Shown here: piece by piece, positions 45,317 through 53,769 of the stretch | Numbering within the stretch: the first letter of the stretch is position 1 | Layout: every line of letters starts with the position of its first letter | From: Caulobacter vibrioides | GTDB lineage: Bacteria > Pseudomonadota > Alphaproteobacteria > Caulobacterales > Caulobacteraceae | Assembly: GCA_001449105.1 (NCBI GenBank) | Contig: LNIY01000079.1 | Location: forward strand, 1 to 64,000 | Direction: 5' to 3' | DNA length: 64,000 nucleotides | Notes under the pieces: model-generated | The model's input: only the letters and a program-made list of their open reading frames with translations | What the model was told of the DNA's origin: nothing | The model's database searches: none | Program-made: the position numbers and the translations under genes

Positions 45317-46417
45317 TCAGACGGTCCAGCCGGCCAACACTGCGCGAACATCGAGCGCCCTGGCCTCGGCGGCGGTCAACGTGCGGCCGCGCCGGAAGGC
45401 GGCCGCGCCGGGACCTTTGGAACCGTACTGCGAGAAGCGGGCGTCCTCCGGCTGCAGCATGGTGCGCGGATTGCCGTCCTTGCCGGTGTACCACATCTGC
45501 GTCCAGCCCTCGGGCGCGACGTGGTCGTCCATCCAGCACTCGATGAAGGCGGTGGCCCCGACGAACTTCGGGTCACCGTAACGGCCGTCCGGAAACTGGC
45601 TCGACGGCCGCCAGGGCCGCCCCAGATAGACCGAGCGCCTAGCCGTGCCGGCCGCCTTGGTCAGACGGCAGTCCTTGAACACGAAGCCGAAGGGTTGGTC
45701 GATCGGAGTGCTGGGCGCGACGATGTAGCCATCGACCGGATCGACCGGACGCGGCAGCGAGCGGATCTCGCAATCGCGAAAGAACGCCCTGCCAGCCCCG
45801 AAGATGAAGTCGTAGCTGCCGGCGATCAGGCAGCGCTCGAACAAGGCCCGTCCGGCGTCGGGGAACAGGGTGTCCTGATAGCTGAGGATGTCGACCTGCG
45901 TGAACCGCGCGCGGTCGCTGCCCTTGTCGAGCATCAGGGCCACGGCCTGGGGCCCGCCGCCGTCGTGCGAATGCAGTCCGCCCGGCTTGCTCATCTCGGC
46001 CAGGCCGTCGAAGGCGTTGCGGATGGTGAGGTTGCGGGCCGAGAAGTCCGGCGCGCGAACGAACAGGGTCGGCGTGCGGAACGTGCCCCAGCGCTTGCCG
46101 TCCGGTGCGGTCAGGCCTGAGGCGGCCAGGTGGGTGATGAGCGAGCCGGTGCGGCTCTCGCCAATCAGGTGGACGAACGGCTTGTCGATGACCACCTGCT
46201 CGTCGAACACGCCCTTGGCCACCAGGATGCGGAACGGCCGCGTCCCATCGGCGGGCGCCGCCGCGACGGCGGCCGACAGGCGCTCGAAAGTCGGAGCCGA
46301 GAAGCGGCGCGGGTCGTCGGGATGCTTGAGCACGGCGTCGTAGCGCGACGCGGCCGAGGCCACGCCAGGAAGCAGCACAAGCCCGGCCGCCACGGCCCGT
46401 CGCGAAACCATCGTCAT
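45317..46417 (-). CDS. Secreted pectin methylesterase (CE8)
   Basis: A 366-residue exported carbohydrate esterase that de-esterifies pectin. The signal peptide MTMVSRRAVAAGLVLLPGVA begins at the ATG at 46417, which is a better start than one 20 codons upstream. CE8 motifs: SYQDTLF, GSYDFIFGAGRAFFRDCEI (catalytic Asp in each family pair) and YLGRPWRPSSQF (Arg). It ends 4 bp from the convergent regulator. A terminator for the receptor gene upstream ends 8 nt before this start, so it probably has its own promoter or relies on read-through. Confidence 0.9.
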   Translation of the reverse strand: MTMVSRRAVAAGLVLLPGVASAASRYDAVLKHPDDPRRFSAPTFERLSAAVAAAPADGTRPFRILVAKGVFDEQVVIDKPFVHLIGESRTGSLITHLAASGLTAPDGKRWGTFRTPTLFVRAPDFSARNLTIRNAFDGLAEMSKPGGLHSHDGGGPQAVALMLDKGSDRARFTQVDILSYQDTLFPDAGRALFERCLIAGSYDFIFGAGRAFFRDCEIRSLPRPVDPVDGYIVAPSTPIDQPFGFVFKDCRLTKAAGTARRSVYLGRPWRPSSQFPDGRYGDPKFVGATAFIECWMDDHVAPEGWTQMWYTGKDGNPRTMLQPEDARFSQYGSKGPGAAAFRRGRTLTAAEARALDVRAVLAGWTV

Positions 46418-46425
46418 CGAAGCCT

Positions 46426-46472
46426 CGAAAACAAAAAGAACGGGCGCCGGCCGGGAGGGACGGCCGACGCCC
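46426..46472 (-). terminator. Rho-independent terminator after FecA-type receptor
   Basis: On the minus strand the stem GGGCGTCGGCC (46472-46462) pairs with GGCCGGCGCCC (46452-46442) with one T-G wobble. A T-rich tract of about 15 bases (46441-46426) follows, reaching to 8 nt before the pectinesterase ATG. Confidence 0.85.
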
Positions 46473-46507
46473 AACATTCCCCTGGGAGGAGGAAGGTTCG
46501 ATCCGGC

Positions 46508-49500
46508 CTAGAACGCGTACCTCAGGCCGAAATTGTACTGCCGGCCGGTGTGCGAGTAGACGTAGATGCTGTCGCGCACGCTGTCGGTGTACTGCTCGTT
46601 GAAGGCGTCGGTCAGGTTCAGGCCCTCGAAGGTGACCTTCAGGCGCTTGTTGATCTGGTACGAGGCCGAGGCGTCGACGGTGACGATGTCGCGCACCCCG
46701 TCGATGTCGTTGGTCGAGGTACCGCTGGGCACGGCGGTCAGGTACTTGTCGCGATAGGCGCCGGAGACCCGGGCGCTGAACTTGCTGTCCTCGTAGTAGA
46801 GGGTGGCGTTGAAGGCGTTCTTCGACAGGCCGACCAGGTCGTTCTGCACGAAGCCGGTGGCCGAGCGCGACGAGATGTAGTCGATCTTGGAGTCGACGAT
46901 CGTGACGTTGAAGATCGCCCCGGTGTGGCGCAGCGGACCCGGCAGGAAGCTGAACGGCTGCTGGTAGCTGATCTCGATCCCCTTCAGCGGTCCGCCCTCG
47001 GTGTTGACCGGCTTGCTGAACAGGAAGACGTCGTTGGCCGACACGCCGGCCAGGCCGTCGAGCAGGCTGGTCGGCAGGCCCGAGGCGGCGAAGGTCTGCG
47101 AGACCCGCTGCGTCTGGATGTAGCTGTCGATGTCCTTGTAGAACAGGCCGACCGACAGCAGGGCGTCCTTGGCGAAGTACCATTCGGCCGACAGGTCGTA
47201 GGTCGTGGCCCGGATCGGATCGAGGTAGGGATTACCCGAGCTGACGCTGAACACGCCCACGACGCTGAGGCTGCCGCCCGGCGTCAGGCTGCCGAGGTTC
47301 GGACGGGTCATGACCTTGGCCGCGCCGAAGCGCAGCAGGAAGTCGGGCGTCACCTCGGCCGTCAGGTTCAAGGCCGGCAGCACGTCCTCGTAGTCGCGAT
47401 CGACGGTGGCCTGCTGGGCCGCGCCCGAGACCAGTTGGTAGCCGGTCGAGCTCTGTTCGGTCTTGACGTAGCGCACGCCGATGTCGCCACGGATCGGCCA
47501 GGCGAAGCGGTCGGAGTTGAAGTCCAGCTGCACGTAGGCAGCGGTGTCCTTCTCCTCGACGCTGCGAATGTTGCCGCGGGCGTTGGCGTTGCTGGCGCCG
47601 GACAACTCGAACAGGCCTGTACCGCTGTAGATGTCGAACAGCTTGGCGAAGGCGTTCAGGTCCGGGGCGGCCCAGCTGGTGGGATAACCCGAACCGCCGA
47701 GGTTCTTGCCGAAGCCGCTGACCAGGTTGGTCAGGCTGGCCAGGGTCACGCCGGCCGGCAGGGTCGGCACGACGGACTCGTTGACCCGCGCCAGCGCCCA
47801 GGAGTCGAACTCGTACTTCTTGAGGTTCACCCCCACCTTCAGGCGGAAGGTGTCGGAAAGCTCGTAGTCGCCGTCGAGCTGGGCGGTCTGGATGGTGTTG
47901 GTCACGCCCTGCGGCCGCAGGCGGATCTCCGAGCGCGCCGCGCCGAAGTTGTAGGCCAGCGGGTCGGTGACGTCGAAACCGAAGTTCATCGCCGGCAGCT
48001 TGGCGTTGCCCCGATAGTCGTAGGAGAAGCCGTCGGCATTCTCGCGGTTGAGGATCACCGTCGTCTGGATCGGGTTGTCGAAGTCCGACTTCGAGAAGCC
48101 GACCAGGCCCGTCACCTTGAAGCGATCCGAGAAGCGGTGCTCGGCCGTGAACGTGGCCTGGGTGTACTTGGTCTCAAGCTTGTCGAAGCGGGTCTCGCTC
48201 TCGACGTCGACGTCGTCGAACAGGCCGTAGACCATGTCGCCCTTGGAATTGACGACGCCGTCGCGGACGATGATCTCGGGCCGGCCGCCCTGGGCGGCGT
48301 TGCGCGCGAACGACAGCGCTTCGAGCCAGTTCTCGGTGCGGGCAGCCTTGAAGTCCGAATACAGGAAGTCGGCCGTGACCAGCGTCTTCTCATCGGGTCG
48401 GAATTGCAGCGAGCTGGTGATCCCCAGGCGCTTCTGGTCGTGGGTCAGGCGGCCGTAACGCGGGAAGCGCGGGGTGAAAACGCTGGCCGAGCTGGCCTGG
48501 GTGAAGGTCGAGGCCGGGCTGTAGCCGCCGACCTCGGTGCCGTTCAGCCAGCCGCCCGAGCCGTGGCCTTCTTCCAGCAGGTTGCGCTCGGTGTAGGCCA
48601 CCGAGACCAGGGCGCCGAGCTTGCCGTCCGCCCAGGTATTGGAGGCCAGCAGGGCAAAGCGCGGGTCCCAGCTTTCCGACAGGTCGTTGTAGCCCTGCTG
48701 GGCCGAGACCACGAGGGTCGCGCCCTTGTAGTCGAACGGCCGGCCGGTCTGCAGGTCGACCGTGGCGCCGAGCGAGCCTTCCTCGGTCGAGGCCGAAGCG
48801 GTCTTGCGCACGGTGATGCTGTTGAAGAGCTCGGAGGCGAAGACGTTGAAGTCGAACGCGCGGTTGCGGTTGGCGCCGCCCGAACTGTCGGTGCCGCTGG
48901 CCGTGCTCTGCCCTTCGACGCCGTTGATGCGCACGCGGGTGAACTGGGGTCCGAGGCCCCGGACGGTGATCTGGCGGCCTTCGCCGGCGTCACGGGCGAT
49001 CGAAACGCCCGGCACGCGCTGGATGGACTCGGCGAGGTTGGCGTCCGGGAAGTCGGCGATGTCCTCGGCCTTGATGACGTCGACGACGCCGCTGGTGCGC
49101 TTCTTGATGTTCAGGGCGCTGCCCAGGCTGGCGCGGAAGCCTGTGACCACCACCTCCTCTACGGCGGCGGGCTCCTCGATCGTGTCGCCGATCGGTTCGG
49201 ACTGCTGCGGAAGGGCGATGGGCACGGTCGAGGCCAGCTGCACCGAGCCCTTCTGGCCCAGCACCGCGGTGCGGCCGTCGTTGGACACCACGGTCAGATT
49301 GGCGCCGTCCAGCAGGCGCGACAGGCCCTCGGCGACGGTGAAGGCCCCGCGTACGGCGTTGACCCGCTTGCCCTGGACGGCCGCCTGCGGGGCCAGGATC
49401 TGCAGGTCGGCCTGCTTGCCGAACTGGGGAATTCCGGTGGCGGCCGCCTGGGCCGGCACGTCGAACTTGCGCGTCTGGGCCTGGGCCTGGCTGCTCGCCA

Positions 49501-49567
49501 GGACCGCGGCGGCGCCCGCCGCCAGCATCAGGGCCGATTTTCCGTAGACGTCTCGCGGATAACCCAT
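46508..49567 (-). CDS. FecA-type TonB-dependent receptor with STN domain
   Basis: A 1019-residue outer-membrane transporter. The signal peptide ends SSQAQAQ. The N-terminal STN (secretin/TonB) domain at about 32-105 (FDVPAQAAATGIPQFGKQAD) marks receptors that signal to a FecR anti-sigma factor. A TonB-box-like EEVVVTGFRASLGSAL precedes the plug (DFPDANLAESIQRVPGVSI). The barrel ends GLRYAF, with the terminal aromatic. FecR and a FecI-type sigma gene lie directly upstream and a pectin methylesterase downstream, so the ligand may be a pectin oligomer. That substrate is inferred. Confidence 0.93.
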   Translation of the reverse strand: MGYPRDVYGKSALMLAAGAAAVLASSQAQAQTRKFDVPAQAAATGIPQFGKQADLQILAPQAAVQGKRVNAVRGAFTVAEGLSRLLDGANLTVVSNDGRTAVLGQKGSVQLASTVPIALPQQSEPIGDTIEEPAAVEEVVVTGFRASLGSALNIKKRTSGVVDVIKAEDIADFPDANLAESIQRVPGVSIARDAGEGRQITVRGLGPQFTRVRINGVEGQSTASGTDSSGGANRNRAFDFNVFASELFNSITVRKTASASTEEGSLGATVDLQTGRPFDYKGATLVVSAQQGYNDLSESWDPRFALLASNTWADGKLGALVSVAYTERNLLEEGHGSGGWLNGTEVGGYSPASTFTQASSASVFTPRFPRYGRLTHDQKRLGITSSLQFRPDEKTLVTADFLYSDFKAARTENWLEALSFARNAAQGGRPEIIVRDGVVNSKGDMVYGLFDDVDVESETRFDKLETKYTQATFTAEHRFSDRFKVTGLVGFSKSDFDNPIQTTVILNRENADGFSYDYRGNAKLPAMNFGFDVTDPLAYNFGAARSEIRLRPQGVTNTIQTAQLDGDYELSDTFRLKVGVNLKKYEFDSWALARVNESVVPTLPAGVTLASLTNLVSGFGKNLGGSGYPTSWAAPDLNAFAKLFDIYSGTGLFELSGASNANARGNIRSVEEKDTAAYVQLDFNSDRFAWPIRGDIGVRYVKTEQSSTGYQLVSGAAQQATVDRDYEDVLPALNLTAEVTPDFLLRFGAAKVMTRPNLGSLTPGGSLSVVGVFSVSSGNPYLDPIRATTYDLSAEWYFAKDALLSVGLFYKDIDSYIQTQRVSQTFAASGLPTSLLDGLAGVSANDVFLFSKPVNTEGGPLKGIEISYQQPFSFLPGPLRHTGAIFNVTIVDSKIDYISSRSATGFVQNDLVGLSKNAFNATLYYEDSKFSARVSGAYRDKYLTAVPSGTSTNDIDGVRDIVTVDASASYQINKRLKVTFEGLNLTDAFNEQYTDSVRDSIYVYSHTGRQYNFGLRYAF

Positions 49568-49634
49568 TCCGCGCCCTCCCTATTCTTGTCGTTTCGCACG
49601 GCGCTTCTGGGAGCGCCTGTCTAGAGCGATGGGC

Positions 49635-49650
49635 CGGAAACCGGTTTCCG
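49635..49650. promoter_or_regulatory. 16-bp palindrome CGGAAACCGGTTTCCG upstream of the receptor gene
   Basis: A perfect palindrome with a central CG, 68 bp before the receptor ATG, between the receptor and fecR. The form is that of a LacI-family operator. Control in addition to, or in place of, the FecI-type sigma factor is possible. Confidence 0.6.
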
Positions 49651-49703
49651 TCAGACCGCCGCGAACTTTTTTCGAAGGCCATCCTCCGTGGACGGCGAAA
49701 TCC

Positions 49704-50660
49704 CTATTCCGCCAGGGGTGCGGCCGACTGCACGAGGATGGCGTCGCCGCGCACCGTCACCCTCGCCCCGAAGCTGGCGGCCGCGGCGCGCGCGAAGCTT
49801 TCGGGTTCGTTGGTGCGGAACCAGCCGACCAGCTTCTGCTCGGCCAGGACCGGATCGGCGATGACGATCTTGCGGGCGTTGTACCGGTTGAACTCCTCGG
49901 CCGCCGCGCCGAAGGCCTCGCCGTCCAGCACGATCTGGCCTTCGCGCCAGGCGAGCTCGCGGGTGATCTCCAGCGACGCCGACACAGGCCGGGCCGCGCC
50001 GGCGCTGTCGGAGGCGAAGACGCGTTCCCCCGCGGTCACTCGGCGCGGGGCCTCGCCGGCGCCTTCCGACCAGACCTCGACCACGCCTTCGGTGACCAGG
50101 ACCTCGCAGCCGCCGTCGCGGCGGCGAACGGAAAAGGCCGTGCCGACCGCCCTCACCCGCACCGGACCGCTCTCGACCACGAACGGCCGCTCGGCGTCCT
50201 TGGCGACCTGGAACCAGGCCTCGCCCCGGTCGAGGCGCACCTCGCGCTTGCGCGGCTTCATGGCCACTTCCAGCGCCGTGTCGGTGTTGATGGCGGCCAG
50301 CGAGCCGTCGGCCAGCGGCACGCGGCGGATCTCGCCGACGGTGGTGCCATAGCGCGCCGACAGCAGGCGCGGCGCTGCGACCACAGCGACGCAGGCGGCG
50401 GCCGCCGCGCCCAGCCCGGCCAGCAGGCCCCGGCGGCCGATGCGACGGCGCGGCGCGTCCTGGCCTTCCTGCGCGCCCAGCACCCGCCCGCGATCGAGCA
50501 GGCCCCAGGCGGCCTGGGTGCGGACGAAGGCGCCCTGGCGGCGCGTGTCGGCGGCCAGCCAGGCCTCCAGCTCGGCCGGGTCCAGGTCTCCGCGATCGGC
50601 GCGCACCACCCATCGGGCGGCGGCCGCCTCGATGTCAGCGGCGCTTTCGCGTTCGGTCAT
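49704..50660 (-). CDS. FecR-family anti-sigma factor / signal transducer
   Basis: A 318-residue inner-membrane protein. A cytoplasmic N-terminal DUF4880-type domain (AAARWVVRADRGDLDPAELE) is followed by one TM helix near 90-110 (GLLAGLGAAAAACVAVVAA) and a periplasmic FecR domain (RRVPLADGSLAAINTDTALE, GTAFSVRR, TEGVVEVW). It relays receptor state to the ECF sigma factor. The ATG at 50660 has AGGAGG at a slightly long spacing. It overlaps the sigma gene by 26 bp. Confidence 0.92.
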   Translation of the reverse strand: MTERESAADIEAAAARWVVRADRGDLDPAELEAWLAADTRRQGAFVRTQAAWGLLDRGRVLGAQEGQDAPRRRIGRRGLLAGLGAAAAACVAVVAAPRLLSARYGTTVGEIRRVPLADGSLAAINTDTALEVAMKPRKREVRLDRGEAWFQVAKDAERPFVVESGPVRVRAVGTAFSVRRRDGGCEVLVTEGVVEVWSEGAGEAPRRVTAGERVFASDSAGAARPVSASLEITRELAWREGQIVLDGEAFGAAAEEFNRYNARKIVIADPVLAEQKLVGWFRTNEPESFARAAAASFGARVTVRGDAILVQSAAPLAE

Positions 50661-51267
50661 GCGTACTCGGCCTCCTGACGGCCGTGGGTTGTTCGGTTTC
50701 ACCCTCGGCGAGGGCGGCGAGGATGGCGCGCAGCCCCCTCACGGATTCGTTCTCGACCACGTTCTCGGTCACGCCCATGCGGCGGGCGATCTCGCGTTGC
50801 GGCAGGCCCTCGATCTTGCGCATCTCGAAGATCCGGCGGCAGCGGTCGGGCAAGGCGGCGATCAGCCGCCGCACCCGCTCCAGCTCGCGCCGCCCGCCGG
50901 CGATGCGCTCGGGCGAAGGCTCGTCCAGTTCGACGTTCAGCGCGTCGATTTCCGTCACGGTATCGATCCGCACCACCCGCGCCCGTCGCAACTGCTCGAG
51001 CGCGACGCTGCGGGCGGCCTGGAAGAGATAGGCCCGCGGCTCGCCGATGTGGTCGACATGGGCCAGCCCCGCCAGGCGGCAGTAGGTCTCCTGCACGATG
51101 TCGTCGACGTCGCCGGCCGTGGCGAAGGCCCGCCGCAGCCAGGCGCGCAGGTCGGCTTCGTGGGGCAGGATTTCCCGCCCTATCCAAGCCACGACGCGCG
51201 CACGCCCCTCCGACACCGTTTCCGCCCCAATCACTCTGGTCGAGTTGTTCTGGAGGGAGCGATGCAC
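50635..51267 (-). CDS. FecI-type ECF sigma factor
   Basis: Up to 210 residues. Sigma region 2 (DVDDIVQETYCRLAGL) and region 4 (LPDRCRRIFEMRKIEGLPQR, EIARRMGVTENVVENESVRG) are complete. With FecR and the receptor it makes the standard three-gene surface-signalling set. The first GTG (51267) has only a weak GGAAG before it; a GTG at 51195 with GGAGGGG upstream would give a protein beginning close to region 2, so the start is uncertain. The C-terminal tail is basic. Confidence 0.9.
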   Translation of the reverse strand: MHRSLQNNSTRVIGAETVSEGRARVVAWIGREILPHEADLRAWLRRAFATAGDVDDIVQETYCRLAGLAHVDHIGEPRAYLFQAARSVALEQLRRARVVRIDTVTEIDALNVELDEPSPERIAGGRRELERVRRLIAALPDRCRRIFEMRKIEGLPQREIARRMGVTENVVENESVRGLRAILAALAEGETEQPTAVRRPSTHDRTRKRR

Positions 51268-51299
51268 GGGCGCGAAACTTCCGTCAAACCCGGCGCGAT

Positions 51300-51316
51300 T
51301 TTCTTCGGGGAAGAAA
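51300..51316. promoter_or_regulatory. 7-bp inverted repeat in the divergent sigma/lactonase intergenic region
   Basis: TTTCTTC-GGG-GAAGAAA is a perfect inverted repeat with a 3-nt loop. It lies 33 bp upstream of the sigma factor's first GTG and 62 bp before the lactonase-like gene. It may be an operator for one or both genes. Confidence 0.4.
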
Positions 51317-51377
51317 CCCGAGTGGTCTTATCGACGCCTCCCCCAAAGCCTGACAAGCGTGGGTGGAGGAGACGCCG

Positions 51378-52529
51378 ATGAACGATTCCAGACACGGTTC
51401 GCCCACCCGCCGCACGGTCGCCGCCGGCGCGCTCGGCCTGATGGCCGCGCCCGTCGCGCATGCGGCGTCGCGAGGCGAGCGGCTGGTCTATGTCGGCGGC
51501 CAGGCCGACAAGGACGGCCAGGGGATCTCCGCCGCCCGACTGCACCTCGCCACCGGCAAGCTGACTCCGATCGGCGTCGTCGCGCCCCTGCTGCGCCCCA
51601 CCTGGCTCGTCGCCCATCCAGCCCTGCCCGTGCTCTACGCCTTGAGCGAGACCGGCTACGGCCCCGGCGAACAGGGCAAGGTCCATGCGCTGAAGGCCGA
51701 TCCGGCGACCGGCGCCCTGACCTTGATCTCAACGGTCGCCTCGGGCGGCGGCGGCCCAGCGCACATGTCGCTCGACGGCGAGGCCGGCGGCCTTCTGGTC
51801 GCGCACTACGGTGACGGCCACGTCGCCGCCCTGCCCGTGCGCGCCGACGGCGGGCTGGAGGCGCCGGCCTCGGTTCAGGGCAATACCGGTTCGGGTCCCG
51901 GCCCCCAGCAGCAGGGTCCCCACGCCCACGCGGTGCTGGTCGATCCCTCGGGACGTCACGCCCTGGTCGCCGACCTCGGGGCCGACCGTATCTTCGTTCA
52001 CCCCTATGACGCCGCCACTCGGCGCCTGGGACCGGCAGGCGACGCCTCGACCGACGTGCCGCCCATGACCGGGCCGCGTCACCTGGCCATCCATCCCAAC
52101 GGCCGCTTCGTCTATCTGCTCAGCGAGATCGAGCCGGAGATCCGGACCTATCGCTGGGAGGCCGGCCGGCTCGTGCTCGTCCAGGCCTTGCCGGCCGGCG
52201 GCATGCCGCCCGTCAACGGCGCGGAGGTCGCCGTCAGCACCGACGGTCGCTTCGTCTATGTCTCGATCCGGGTCGAGGACGTCATCGGCGCCTACGCGGT
52301 CAACGAGACGACCGGCGCCCTGCTGCAGGGCGAGCGCATCCCGTCGGGCGGCAAAACGCCGTGGAGCTTCGCCCTCGATCCCTCCGGCCGCTGGCTGCTA
52401 GCGGCCAATCAGGGCTCCAACACGGTGACGGTCCTGGCGCGTGATCCGTCGTCGGGACGTCTCGCCGCCACCGACCAGTCGATCGCCGCCGATCGTCCGA
52501 CCTGCATCGTCTTCCCGGCCTGGGGCTAG
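51378..52529 (+). CDS. Secreted seven-bladed lactonase-family protein
   Basis: A 383-residue exported beta-propeller of the 6-phosphogluconolactonase/cycloisomerase-like family (PF10282 type). Repeated blade motifs: RLVYVGGQADKDGQGIS, VAHPALPVLYALSETGYG, PHAHAVLVDPSGRHALVADL, MTGPRHLAIHPNGRFVYLLS, PWSFALDPSGRWLLAANQGS. The N-terminus TRRTVAAGALGLMAAPVAHA has a twin-arginine-like signal. GGAGGAGA precedes the ATG at 51378. Being exported, it is unlikely to be the cytosolic pentose-phosphate enzyme; a role on sugar lactones from pectin is inferred from the neighbours. Confidence 0.85.
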   Translation: MNDSRHGSPTRRTVAAGALGLMAAPVAHAASRGERLVYVGGQADKDGQGISAARLHLATGKLTPIGVVAPLLRPTWLVAHPALPVLYALSETGYGPGEQGKVHALKADPATGALTLISTVASGGGGPAHMSLDGEAGGLLVAHYGDGHVAALPVRADGGLEAPASVQGNTGSGPGPQQQGPHAHAVLVDPSGRHALVADLGADRIFVHPYDAATRRLGPAGDASTDVPPMTGPRHLAIHPNGRFVYLLSEIEPEIRTYRWEAGRLVLVQALPAGGMPPVNGAEVAVSTDGRFVYVSIRVEDVIGAYAVNETTGALLQGERIPSGGKTPWSFALDPSGRWLLAANQGSNTVTVLARDPSSGRLAATDQSIAADRPTCIVFPAWG

Positions 52530-53206
52530 AACAGGCGCTGTTGCAGCCAGAGGATGGCCGGATAGGCCGCCAGCCAGGTCCAGAAGAAGCGGTTGAGGCC
52601 GAACAGGCAGGCATTGGCCAGGTGAAAGGTCGCCGCGACGACGAGGCCGACCATCAGCGAGGGCTGCGCGATCATGGTCAACGGAAAGGCCAGCTCGAAC
52701 AGCATCACCGCCCATGACATGGCCAGCAGCAGGCGCGACCTGCCCGCCCAGCCACGCAAGCTCTCGGCCACAGGATAGGCCGAGAAGGCGAACACCTGGC
52801 GCAACGCCAAGCCCTTGCGCCAGTCGGGGTTCACGATCTTCACCCAGCCGGAGATGAAGTAGGACAGCATCAGCTGCACGCCCAGATAGCCGAAGGCCAG
52901 CTCGCGCCACGCCTCGACCGGCAGCACCCGCGCCAGGGTCACGCACCACAAGGCCAGCAGGCCCAGCCGGTCGCTGCCGCCGTTATAGGGTCCCTGGAAG
53001 CGCTGGAGGATCAGCAGCGACAGGACGGCCAGGGCGACCAGCGGCCAGGGCTGGGCCACGCCAGCCAGGACCAGCAGGCACAGGACGATGCGCGCGCCGA
53101 ACAGGATCCGCTCGCGACGGAAGGCGCGCAGGTGTTCCAGCCCCTGCTGGATCAGGGCCAGCGCCAGCAGAGCCTCGGTAAGGCGAAGGGCGAGGTCGAA
53201 GCTCAT
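52526..53206 (-). CDS. HTTM-like multi-TM membrane protein
   Basis: A 226-residue membrane protein with about six hydrophobic helices (for example ARIVLCLLVLAGVAQPWPLV, LGVQLMLSYFISGWVKIVNP, MSWAVMLFELAFPLTMIA). The motif YFISGWVKIVNPDWRKGLAL resembles the HTTM domain of vitamin-K-dependent gamma-carboxylase relatives, but the catalytic C-terminal part is absent. The ATG overlaps the upstream stop by 4 bp (ATGA), so the two genes are coupled. It is convergent with the lactonase-like gene and shares its CTAG stop. Confidence 0.7.
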   Translation of the reverse strand: MSFDLALRLTEALLALALIQQGLEHLRAFRRERILFGARIVLCLLVLAGVAQPWPLVALAVLSLLILQRFQGPYNGGSDRLGLLALWCVTLARVLPVEAWRELAFGYLGVQLMLSYFISGWVKIVNPDWRKGLALRQVFAFSAYPVAESLRGWAGRSRLLLAMSWAVMLFELAFPLTMIAQPSLMVGLVVAATFHLANACLFGLNRFFWTWLAAYPAILWLQQRLF

Positions 53207-53628
53207 CCGACGTCGATGTCCGAACGCAGGCGCGGCGCGGCCTGGTACAGCACCTCGCGCCCGCCCGCCGGATCCAGGAACAGCAGCCGGAACGACAGCC
53301 ACGGCGCGGCGTCCGGTCGGCTGGCGAGATCGGCGGCGATGCGGCGGAATATCTCGTCCTCGCCGTGGGCCGTCGGCTCTTCCACCAGGCGCTCGGCGCA
53401 GCTGACCAGGAACAGGCTCTCGTTCCAGCGCGGATTCCAGAACAGGCGCGCCAGCATGGCGGCGGGCGACAGGCGCTGGGGCCTTGGCCGAAATTCGATC
53501 CAGGCGTCCAAGACGGCGTCGCGCGCCTCCGCCAGGGCGTACTCGACACGCGGCGAGGCGGCGATGACGTCGAAGAAGTTCCACGACGGGATCAGGGCCG
53601 GCGCCAGCAGCGAGACGGGATTGGCCAT
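53203..53628 (-). CDS. Uncharacterised small soluble protein, partner of HTTM-like protein
   Basis: A 141-residue protein with no recognised domain and no signal or TM segment. It is rich in Leu, Ala and Arg with an aromatic stretch (FWNPRWNESLFLVSCAERLV) and WLSFRLLFLDPAGGREVLYQ. The 4-bp overlap with the HTTM-like gene suggests that the two proteins act together. GGAGG lies upstream of the ATG. Confidence 0.7.
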   Translation of the reverse strand: MANPVSLLAPALIPSWNFFDVIAASPRVEYALAEARDAVLDAWIEFRPRPQRLSPAAMLARLFWNPRWNESLFLVSCAERLVEEPTAHGEDEIFRRIAADLASRPDAAPWLSFRLLFLDPAGGREVLYQAAPRLRSDIDVG

Positions 53629-53769
53629 GATCCCTCCTTGCGGGCGCGGCGGACGGCTGAGTTACGCGGCCGTCCCGATCCTGTCGAGATCGGCCGATTT
53701 TGACTTGCGGCCGGCTGCCGCGAGCGCATCTAAGCGACACGGGCGAACAGCCTCACGAAAGGTCGAGTC

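Noticed and set aside
46130..49624. A 1164-codon open frame on the plus strand over the FecA-type receptor
   Set aside because: It lies antisense to a clear TonB receptor with signal peptide, plug and terminal Phe. Long antisense frames are common at this GC content.
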